Origin: JACCZX01 sp963729165
Lineage (GTDB): Bacteria > Pseudomonadota > Gammaproteobacteria > Burkholderiales > Burkholderiaceae_F
Reading direction: 5' to 3'
DNA length: 64,000 nucleotides
Assembly (NCBI GenBank): GCA_963729165.1
Contig: CAVSMM010000004.1
Location: forward strand, 62,001-126,000
Shown in pieces: positions 54,987-62,953 of the stretch. Below the pieces are notes generated by a model. That model saw nothing but the letters and a program-made list of their open reading frames with translations. It was not told where the DNA came from and did not search any database. A program made the translations under genes and the position numbers. The stretch's first letter is position 1. Each line of letters starts with the position of its first letter.

Positions 54987-57910
54987 CTAGCTTTCCTTTC
55001 TTCCAGCGAAGTACGCCAGCACGCGGCGCGCTTGGCCTTGCGTTCCGGTTTGCATAGTGGCCGCTTGCGGAAAGGTTTCAGCGGCTTCGTCAGCCGTTGC
55101 TGGACTCAGGCGCACGCGCACGTCATACCATCCGGCTTGCCCGGTGATGGGATCGGAGTTGCTGATGCGGTGCTCCGGATCTCCGCTGGGATGTGGGAGC
55201 TCATCACTGATCAAGTGATTCAGCAGAAAGCCCTTGCGCGACTCGTCGGCCTCCGAGGCCAGGTGCCATGCACCCTTTGCTTTGCCGATCGCATTCCAGG
55301 TCCATACGGTTCCGGGCTCGACCGCATCGCTGATGCGCAGCATGCATCGGACACGGCCCCATTGGCTTTCGACCCAACACCAGTCGCCATCAGAGAGCTT
55401 CGCGTCGGCCGCAGTCCGTGAGTGCACGTACAAATAGTTATGGCTGTGAATCTGGCGCAGCCACGCGTTCTGCGAATCCCACGAGTGATACATCGCCATT
55501 GGCCGCTGTGTAATTGCATTCAGCGGGAAATCAGTGCGAGAGGTAGCGGCATCCTCCAGCGGCGGATACCAGAATGGAAGCGGGTCGAAATGAGTCGCGA
55601 TGCGCTCGCGCAACACGTCGGGCGGCTGGCGACCCGTCGTCTTGCCTTGCGCGGCGAGACGAAAGCTCTGCAGTGTGTCCGAGTAGATCGCGATTTGAAT
55701 TGGATCGTCTTTCTGGCGCCATCCGTTGAGCTTCGCAAAGTCCAGATATGCGCGGTTCCAGTTGCGCATGTACTGCATGTTCTCGGGCAGGTGATACTGG
55801 AACACGCAATTGTTGGCCGCGTACATCTCCCATTGCTTCGGATTGGGCTCACCCTTCAGATGCTGCGTGCCGTCCTTGCCGCGCCAACCCATCAGAAAGC
55901 CCGTGCCGGGCTGTACTTGGAAGTTGACGACGAAGTCTGGGTAGTCCTTGAACTTGCGCGCGCCGTCTTCGGTCGTGAACGCCGGAAACTTCAAGCGGGA
56001 AGCAAGCTCGACCAGAACATCCTGAAACGGGCGGCATTCCGCGCTTGGCGGGACGACGGGAACACGCACCGAATCAGCGGGACCTTCGAATTCGGAAATC
56101 GGACGATCGAGCATGCTCATTACGTCATGCCGCTCGAGGTAAGTCGTGTCCGGCAGCACGAGATCTGCGAACGCCACCATTTCGCTCTGGAACGCATCGC
56201 ACACGACCAGAAATGGAATCTTGAAGTCGCCGCTCGCGTCCTTCTCGTTCAGCATCTCGCGCACGCGCATCGTGTTCATCGTCGAGTTCCACGCCATGTT
56301 CGCCATGAAAATCATCAGCGTGTCGATGCGGTACGGATCGCCGCGCACGGCGTTGGTGATCACGTTGTGCATCAGTCCATGCACCGCAAGCGGATACTTC
56401 CAGGAAAACGCGTGATCGATCCGCATCGGCGAACCATCGTCGTTGACGGCCAGTTCCTCCGGGCTGGCCGGAAAGCCAAGCGGTGCTGCATTGAGCGGTG
56501 TGTTCGGCTTGATCTGTTCGGGCGAACAGAACGCGCGATAGTTCGGCACGATGTGGCGCGGATATGGCGCTTTATGCCGGAATCCTCCAGGTGCGTCGAT
56601 CGTTCCCAGCAGGCTCATCAGCACGCCCAGCGCGCGCACGGTCTGAAATCCGTTCGAGTGTGCAGCCAGTCCGCGCATCGCATGGAATGCGACGGGGCGC
56701 GCCTGCGTGCTTGCATGCTGAACACCCCACGCGTCGGTCCACTGGATCGGCAGCTCGAAACCGTGCTGCAGCGCTGTTACGCCGAGCTCGCGTGCCAGCT
56801 GCCGGATGCGCTGCGCCGGAACACCGGTGATGTTTTGCGCCCACTCAGGAGTGCAATCGGAGACGCGGTCACGCAACAACTGGAAGGAGGGCGCCACGCG
56901 CGTGCCGTCGCGCAATGTGTACTGGCCGTGCAGAGCCGCGTCGACATCCGGCGCAATCCCCTCGGGATACGCGTGGAAGGCTTCTCCTCGCACCAGTCCC
57001 ACACCAGCTTGTTGTGTGGATTGCGACCATCTGGCAACGGACCTGCGTCGGGATCGAATGCGAACAGGCCTTCGCGCGGTCCCGGGTCAAGCACGATCAG
57101 CTGCGGCGAGTTGGTGTAGCGCTTTAGAAATGCATGGTCTACCAAATCGTGCGCGATCAGCTCGTGCATCAGCGCCATCAACAGCGCGCCATCGGTTCCG
57201 GGTCGGATCGGAATCGATTCGTCGGCGATCGCGGAATAACCGGTGCGCACCGGGTTGATCGAAATGAACCGGCCACCACGACGCTTGAACTGACTGATCG
57301 CGATCTTCAGCGGATTGCTGTGATGGTCCTCAGCAGTCCCGATCATCACGAACAACTTGGCGCGCTCGAGATCGGGGCCCCCGAATTCCCAGAAGCTGCC
57401 TCCGACCGTGTAGATCATCCCGGCCGCCATGTTGACCGAGCAGAAACCGCCGTGCGCCGCATAGTTTGGTGTGCCGAATTGCCGCGCGAACAATCCGGTC
57501 AACGCCTGCATCTGGTCGCGGCCGGTGAACAGCGCGAATTTTTTCGGATCGGTTGAACGGATCTTCGCTAGCCGCTCCGAGAGCAGGTCGAGGGCACGCT
57601 CCCACGAGATCGGTTCGAACTCGTTCGCGCCGCGGTCGGCTCCCGCTTTACGCAGCAGCGGTTGTTTGAGCCGCGCAGGTGAAACCTGCTTCATGATTCC
57701 GGCCGCGCCCTTTGCGCAGATCACGCCCTTGTTGATCGGGTGCTCAGGGTTGCCATCGATGTAGCGAATTTCGCCATCGCGCAGATGCACGCGGATGCCG
57801 CAGCGGCACGCGCACATGTAGCAGGTCGTTGTCTTGATCTCGACAACCGCACCGGGCGCTGGATCGGCGATCGGATCGTGTAACGGCGCCTTTGAAAACA
57901 GCTTGAACAT
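54987..57910 (-). CDS. soeA: Molybdopterin-dependent sulfite dehydrogenase catalytic subunit (SoeA-like), one frameshift
   Basis: DMSO-reductase-family molybdoenzyme of about 975 residues, close in plan to SoeA, which oxidises sulfite to sulfate in the cytoplasm. The N-terminus lacks a Tat signal and has the 4Fe-4S ligands Cys30, Cys33, Cys37 (TTTCYMCACRCGIRVHL) and Cys65 (GVICAKG). The Mo ligand is Cys157 in AAHGGFCSVNMAAG. The segments AEDHHSNPLKIAI and PVRTGYSAIADE are typical of SoeA. ATG 57910 has GGAG 5 nt upstream. The frame shifts near 57000, from NPHNKLVWDW to EAFHAYPEGIAPDVDAALHG. The latter part, down to 54987, is intact, with a typical C-terminal MopB domain. Confidence 0.9.
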
Positions 57911-58009
57911 TCTGTCTCCGTTACCTACTGTCTAGTTCTTTGTGCCATCGTTCGTCAACGCTAGCAGAGAACACGATAGGGAACGAATTGCTGGGATCGG
58001 GCGCGCGGC

Positions 58010-58894
58010 GTGGATGTTCTTGAAAAACTGTTCGAGCGGGCTCGCCGCCAGCCGCGGCGCATCGTGCTGCCTGAGGTCGACGACGAACGCATCGTCGAGG
58101 CTGCGCGCAGGCTGAAAGACGAGGGGCTTGCCGAGCCCATCCTGCCGCTCGATCCGCAGTCAAGCCCGCGGCTCGCCGTGTATGCCGAGCTCTACGGCAA
58201 TCCAAGGATCGCACAGCGCGCGGTGCGCAAACCGTTGCTGCATGCCGGCATGATGGTCAAGGCGGGCGATGCCGACGCGATGCTCGCCGGAGTCGCGCAT
58301 CCGACGGCCCGCGTGATCGAGGCTGGGCTGATGACGATCGGACTCGCAGAGGGTATCCGCACGCCTTCGAGCTTCTTCTTGATGCTCCTGCAGGGACGGG
58401 TTCTGATCTACTCCGATTGCGCGGTCAACGCCGAGCCCGACGCCGAGCAGCTCGCCGACATCGCGCTTGCTTCGGCAGCGAGCTGCCGCGCGTTGCTCGA
58501 GGAAGAGCCGCGCGTCGCGCTGCTTTCCTTCTCGACGAAGGGCAGCGCACGCCATGCCCGCACGGAGAAGGTGGTACGCGCGCTTGAGATCGCTCGTGCA
58601 CGCGACCCGCAACTCGCAATCGACGGCGAGCTGCAGGCCGACGCAGCTCTCGTCGAGTCAATTGCAAAGGCAAAGGTGAAGAACGAAAGCGCCGTTGCGG
58701 GGCGCGCCAACGTGCTGATATTTCCGGATCTCGACTCCGGCAACATCGCCTACAAACTCACTCAACACCTTGCCGGCGCGCGCGCCATCGGTCCGATCCT
58801 GCAGGGTTTCGCTCGTCCCGTCAGCGATCTCTCGCGCGGAGCGAGCGTCGACGACATCGTCGCTGCCGCAGTACTTCTGTCAGCGCAGATCTAA
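58010..58894 (+). CDS. pta: Phosphate acetyltransferase (PTA/PTB family)
   Basis: Converts acetyl phosphate and CoA to acetyl-CoA. The 294-residue product has RRIVLPEVDDERIVEAARRL, DAMLAGVAHPTARVIEAGL, LIYSDCAVNAEPDAEQLADI, NVLIFPDLDSGNIAYKLTQH and GPILQGFARPVSDLSRGAS, all characteristic of Pta. It is somewhat short (about 330 is usual), the missing residues lying between about 45 and 80. GTG start. It reads away from soeA and converges on the citrate synthase, overlapping its end by 15 nt. With xsc beside it, its likely job is to use the acetyl phosphate made from sulfoacetaldehyde. Confidence 0.92.
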   Translation: MDVLEKLFERARRQPRRIVLPEVDDERIVEAARRLKDEGLAEPILPLDPQSSPRLAVYAELYGNPRIAQRAVRKPLLHAGMMVKAGDADAMLAGVAHPTARVIEAGLMTIGLAEGIRTPSSFFLMLLQGRVLIYSDCAVNAEPDAEQLADIALASAASCRALLEEEPRVALLSFSTKGSARHARTEKVVRALEIARARDPQLAIDGELQADAALVESIAKAKVKNESAVAGRANVLIFPDLDSGNIAYKLTQHLAGARAIGPILQGFARPVSDLSRGASVDDIVAAAVLLSAQI

Positions 58895-60022
58895 GGGCAC
58901 GTATTCGCGCGGCTGCGGTCCGTTGTACAGCGTAAGCGGGCGGATCAGGATGTTGTTTTCCATCTGCTCGAGCACCTGCACGGTCCAGCCTGGCACGCGA
59001 CCGATGGCGAAGATCGGCACGAAGAGGTCAGCGGCAATCCCGTTCAGGTAGTAGACGACGCCGGCGTAGAAGTCGACGTTGACGTTGACCCCATGGCGCG
59101 CGTAACGCTCCATCGCCTGCACCACCGCCTCTAGGATCTGGTACCACTTCGGCTGGCCCATCTCGCGCGAGAGCTTCTCGACGCCAGCGCGCATGTGGCG
59201 CGCGCGCGGATCCTCGGCGCGGTAGACGCGGTGCCCAAAGCCCATCACCGGCTCCTTGTTCGCGCGCTTACGCCGAACGTACTCGGCCGCGTTGGCGGCG
59301 TCACCGATCTCGTGCGCCATGTTCATCACGTTCTCCGCCGCGCCGCCGTGCGCCGGGCCCGACAGCGCGGCGATCGCCGCCGTGATCGCGGCGTGCAGGT
59401 TGGCTTCCGTGCCTGCGACGACTCGAGCGGTGAACGACGACGCGTTCGAGCCGTGCTCGGCGTGCAGGATCATGTCGGTGTCCATCAACCGCGCGGCATC
59501 CGCGCTCGGCGCCGTGCCCTTCAGCATGTAGAGGAAATTCGCCGCGTGCCCGAGCGTCGGGTCTGGCTCTACCGGCGTGCGACCGTTGCGGATGTGCTCG
59601 TGCGCTGCGACGATCATCGGCACCTGCGAAGCGAGCCGCACGCCTTTGCGCACGATCGCCTGCGGCGAGTTGTCGGCCACGTCGGGATCGAACGCAGCGA
59701 GCGCCGACACGGCGGTACGCAGCACATCCATCGGATGCGCGCTTTTTGTGATTTCGATCAGCTTGTGGATCTCGGAAGGCAGCTTGCGCGCAGCTTTCAG
59801 GTCGGCGTCAAAGCGGGCGAGTTCGTCCTTACCAGGCAGCTCTCCGTTGAACAGCAGGTAGCAGGTCTCCTCAAAGGTCGAGCGTTCGGCGAGGTCGTGG
59901 ATCGAGTACCCGCGGTAACGCAACTCGCCTGCTCGCCCATCGATGTAACAGACGCGCGAGCGGTCGAAGTAGACGCCGGCGAGCCCGCGATGGATGTCGA
60001 CCTTCTCAGCGCCTTCGTTCAT
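58880..60022 (-). CDS. Citrate synthase family protein
   Basis: Condenses acetyl-CoA (or propionyl-CoA) with oxaloacetate. The 380-residue product is of the short dimeric/2-methylcitrate synthase-like type. Catalytic residues are His in LHAEHGSNASSFTARV, His in SGPAHGGAAENV and Asp in NVNVDFYAGVVYYLNGI; substrate arginines occur in MGFGHRVYRAEDPRARHM. Opposite in direction to its neighbours pta and xsc, it still fits by context, because both acetyl-CoA and sulfite are made here. Whether it is a true citrate synthase or a 2-methylcitrate synthase cannot be decided. Confidence 0.9.
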   Translation of the reverse strand: MNEGAEKVDIHRGLAGVYFDRSRVCYIDGRAGELRYRGYSIHDLAERSTFEETCYLLFNGELPGKDELARFDADLKAARKLPSEIHKLIEITKSAHPMDVLRTAVSALAAFDPDVADNSPQAIVRKGVRLASQVPMIVAAHEHIRNGRTPVEPDPTLGHAANFLYMLKGTAPSADAARLMDTDMILHAEHGSNASSFTARVVAGTEANLHAAITAAIAALSGPAHGGAAENVMNMAHEIGDAANAAEYVRRKRANKEPVMGFGHRVYRAEDPRARHMRAGVEKLSREMGQPKWYQILEAVVQAMERYARHGVNVNVDFYAGVVYYLNGIAADLFVPIFAIGRVPGWTVQVLEQMENNILIRPLTLYNGPQPREYVPLDLR

Positions 60023-60050
60023 CCTTTAACTCTCCGCAGAGCGAACGCCG

Positions 60051-60159
60051 TTAATATCGATAAAGTTGCCGAGCGCCGGCGTCGCGTCGCGGGCGGTTGG
60101 CTAAGGCTGCAATCACGTTCCACATCCCAATCAGCGTAAAGTAAAACAGCAGCGTCACC
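60051..60159 (-). other. Possible small membrane peptide or permease remnant
   Basis: Leftward frame of 35 residues from a GTG at 60159, VTLLFYFTLIGMWNVIAALA then NRPRRDAGARQLYRY, with one clear membrane helix and a basic tail. The same frame runs further upstream as ISVIVILAW into the xsc 5' end, but without a proper start. It could be a small membrane protein before the citrate synthase gene or the decayed end of a transporter. It lacks a good ribosome site and is reported with low confidence. Confidence 0.3.
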
Positions 60160-60174
60160 CAGGCGAGGATAACG

Positions 60175-61962
60175 ATGACCGATATGAAGCAGCCCAATCG
60201 CACCGTCACGCAGGGCGTACAGCGAATGACGCCCTCGGAAGCGTTCGTTGAAACGATGGTGGCACAGGGTGTGACCGACATCTTCGGCATCGTCGGCTCC
60301 GCGTACATGGACGCGCTCGATATTTTCCCTGCGGCGGGAATTCGCTTCATTCCGGTCGCGCACGAACAGGGCGCGGTGCACATGGCTGACGGCTACTCGC
60401 GTGTGTCGGGGCGGCATGGGGTTTGTATCGGCCAGAACGGTCCTGGCGTCACGAACTTCGTCACCGGAGTCGCCGCGGCGTACTGGGCCCACTCGCCTGT
60501 AGTGATCCTCACACCCGAAACCGGCTCGATGACGATGGGCCTGGGCGGCTTCCAGGAAACCGAACAGCTACCGATCTTTTCGAAGATCACCAAGTATCAG
60601 GGGCACGTGATGAACCCCAAGCGCATTGCGGAGATCACCGCGCGCTGCTTCGATCGAGCGCTGCTCGAGATGGGTCCCGCGCAGCTGAACATTCCGCGCG
60701 ATTTCTTCTATGGCGACATCGAAGTCGAAATTCCGCAGCCGATTCGCATCGGTCGCGGCGCCGGTGACGAAGCCGCGCTGGACGAAGCGGCGCGAATATT
60801 GGCCGATGCGAAATTTCCAGTGATTCTGGCGGGCGGCGGAGTGATATTCGCCGACGGCATCAACGAAGCAATCACCCTGGCCGAACTGCTGCATGCACCG
60901 GTCGCCAACAGCTACTTGCATAACGATACGTTTCCGGCTTCGCACCCGCTGTGGTGCGGCCCGCTCGGTTATCAGGGGTCGAAAGCAGCGATGAAGTTGA
61001 TCAGCCAGGCAGATGTCGTGCTTGCACTGGGCTCGCGGCTCGGCCCCTTCGGCACGCTGCCGCAATACGGGCTCGACTACTGGCCGAAAAAGGCGAAGAT
61101 CATTCAGATCGACATCGACGCAAAGATGCTCGGTTTGGTCAAACCGATTTCGGTGGGCATCAACGGCGATGCGAAAGCGGCGGCGGCGGCACTCGTACGT
61201 CGCCTGCAAGGTAAGCCGCTCGCATCGCAGCAGAACAAAGCCGAGCGCGATTCGAAGATCAGGGAAGAAAAGAAAACCTGGGAGGGTGAGCTCGACAAAT
61301 GGACGCACGAAACCGACCCGTACTCGGTCGAAATTTCCAAGGGCTCGAGTTATATGCATCCGCGGCAGATGTTGCGTGAACTGGAGCGCGCAATGCCGAA
61401 GCATGCGATGGTGTCGACTGATATTGGCAATATCTGTTCGGTGTCAAATTCGTATCTGCGTTTCGAGGAGCCACGCTCGATGTTGGCGGCGATGAGCTTC
61501 GGCAACTGCGGCTACGCGTTTCCGGTCGCATGCGGAGCCAAGGTCGCGGCGCCCGATCGCCCGGCAATCGCCTACGTCGGCGATGGCGCGTGGGGTATCA
61601 GTCTGAACGAGTTGTTGACCTGTGCGCGGGAGAAGATCGGCGTCAGCGTGGTGCTGTTCAACAACGGTCAGTGGGGCGCGGAGAAGAAGAACCATGTTGA
61701 CTTTTACTCGCAGCGCTATCAGGGCGTCGAGCTCGAGAATCCGAGCTGGGTGGCGGTAGCGAAGTCGTTCGGCTGTGAGGGAATTCTGGTCGACAAATTG
61801 TCAGACGTCGGGCCGGCGCTGCAGCAGTCGGTCAAGAATCAGTCCGAGGGCAAGACGACGATTCTTGAACTGATGGTGACCAAGGAGCTCGGCGATCCGT
61901 TCCGGCGTGATGCGTTGTCCAAGCCGATTCGCCATCTGGCGAAATACAAGAACTTTGTGTGA
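60175..61962 (+). CDS. xsc: Sulfoacetaldehyde acetyltransferase (Xsc)
   Basis: Thiamine-diphosphate enzyme that turns sulfoacetaldehyde plus phosphate into acetyl phosphate and sulfite, the C-S bond-breaking step for taurine, isethionate and sulfoacetate. The 595-residue product has Glu64 in VAHEQGAVHMADGYSRV (cofactor activation), PAQLNIPRDFFYGD, NSYLHNDTFPASHPLWCGPL, GYQGSKAAMKLI, and the TPP/Mg motif GDG (469-471) to NN (496-497). These are specific for Xsc within the acetolactate-synthase superfamily. ATG 60175 has GAGG 7 nt upstream. It heads a run of three genes with bug and sauS, separated by 10 nt or overlapping. Confidence 0.95.
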   Translation: MTDMKQPNRTVTQGVQRMTPSEAFVETMVAQGVTDIFGIVGSAYMDALDIFPAAGIRFIPVAHEQGAVHMADGYSRVSGRHGVCIGQNGPGVTNFVTGVAAAYWAHSPVVILTPETGSMTMGLGGFQETEQLPIFSKITKYQGHVMNPKRIAEITARCFDRALLEMGPAQLNIPRDFFYGDIEVEIPQPIRIGRGAGDEAALDEAARILADAKFPVILAGGGVIFADGINEAITLAELLHAPVANSYLHNDTFPASHPLWCGPLGYQGSKAAMKLISQADVVLALGSRLGPFGTLPQYGLDYWPKKAKIIQIDIDAKMLGLVKPISVGINGDAKAAAAALVRRLQGKPLASQQNKAERDSKIREEKKTWEGELDKWTHETDPYSVEISKGSSYMHPRQMLRELERAMPKHAMVSTDIGNICSVSNSYLRFEEPRSMLAAMSFGNCGYAFPVACGAKVAAPDRPAIAYVGDGAWGISLNELLTCAREKIGVSVVLFNNGQWGAEKKNHVDFYSQRYQGVELENPSWVAVAKSFGCEGILVDKLSDVGPALQQSVKNQSEGKTTILELMVTKELGDPFRRDALSKPIRHLAKYKNFV

Positions 61963-61972
61963 GGAGACGATT

Positions 61973-62953
61973 GTGAATCGACGGCAGTCATTGCTGCGAG
62001 CTGTTGCTACGGCAGTTCTTGTGCTTGTGAGCGGCTCGAGCTTCGCGCAAACAAGCACGTACCCGGACAAGCCGATTCGTTTCGTGGTGCCGTATCCGCC
62101 GGGCGGCGGTACCGATGTGATCGCGCGCATCGTTCAGGACCGCCTGCGCGCGGCGCTCGGGCAGCAGATCGTGATCGACAATCGCGGCGGAGCTGGCGGC
62201 TCGATCGGTACCGAAGTAGCGGCTCGTTCGGCACCAGACGGTTACACAGTGCTTTTCACGCTCTCGTCACACACGATCAACCCAGCGATTTATTCGAAGC
62301 TGAGCTTCGACACTGCACGCGACTTCGAGCCGATCGGCATCGTCTGCTCGTTGCCGCAGATTCTGGTGGCGAACCCGCAGTTTCCCGCGAACACGGTGCA
62401 GCAACTGATCGCAATGGCGAAGGACAAGCCGGGTTCGCTCGCATTCGCATCGGTGGGAAATGGCTCGCCCGGTCATCTCGCCGGCGAGATGATGAAAATA
62501 CGCACAGGCACGCAGCTGACCCACATTCCGTATCGCGGCGGTGGTCCTGCGGTGACTGACGTCGTCAGTGGCCAGGTGCCGCTGCTTTGGGTGTCGATTC
62601 CGGCAGCCGCGCAGTTCGTCAAGCAGAAGCAGCTGAAGGCCCTCGCGGTGTCGACCATAAAGCGCAGCGCTGCCTTTCCCGATGTGCCAACGATGCAGGA
62701 ATCCGGCATCGCTGACTTCGAAGTCGACTCGTGGTACGCGATGTTCGTGCCGGCGAAGACACCGCGCGCGATTGTCGAGCGGCTGAACGCAGCGCTGAAT
62801 ACTGTACTGAAAGAACCCGAGATTCGCGAGAAGCTGTTGGCGCAAGGCAGCGAAGCGGTCGGCGGCACGCCCGAGCAGCTGGGGGCGGTCGTCAATGCCG
62901 AGCTGCCAAAGTGGGCGAAGCTGGTGAAAGATGCTGGTATCAAAGCGGATTGA
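61973..62953 (+). CDS. Bug-family periplasmic solute-binding protein
   Basis: TctC/Bug-type binding protein of 326 residues. GTG 61973 is chosen, with GAGGAG 6 nt upstream; the leader VNRRQSLLRAVATAVLVLVS ends near SFAQ. Motifs are YPDKPIRFVVPYPPGGGTDV, IDNRGGAGGSIGTEVAARSA, and THIPYRGGGPAVTDVVSGQV. It sits between xsc and sauS, so its ligand may be a sulfonate such as sulfoacetate; that is inferred from context only. The transporter membrane parts are not in the window. Its last 23 nt overlap the start of sauS. Confidence 0.92.
   Translation: MNRRQSLLRAVATAVLVLVSGSSFAQTSTYPDKPIRFVVPYPPGGGTDVIARIVQDRLRAALGQQIVIDNRGGAGGSIGTEVAARSAPDGYTVLFTLSSHTINPAIYSKLSFDTARDFEPIGIVCSLPQILVANPQFPANTVQQLIAMAKDKPGSLAFASVGNGSPGHLAGEMMKIRTGTQLTHIPYRGGGPAVTDVVSGQVPLLWVSIPAAAQFVKQKQLKALAVSTIKRSAAFPDVPTMQESGIADFEVDSWYAMFVPAKTPRAIVERLNAALNTVLKEPEIREKLLAQGSEAVGGTPEQLGAVVNAELPKWAKLVKDAGIKAD

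Noticed and set aside
55422..57119. 565-residue rightward open frame opposite soeA
   Set aside because: Lies entirely antisense to the molybdoenzyme gene, is rich in Arg/His and has no domain; long antisense frames are common in GC-rich DNA.
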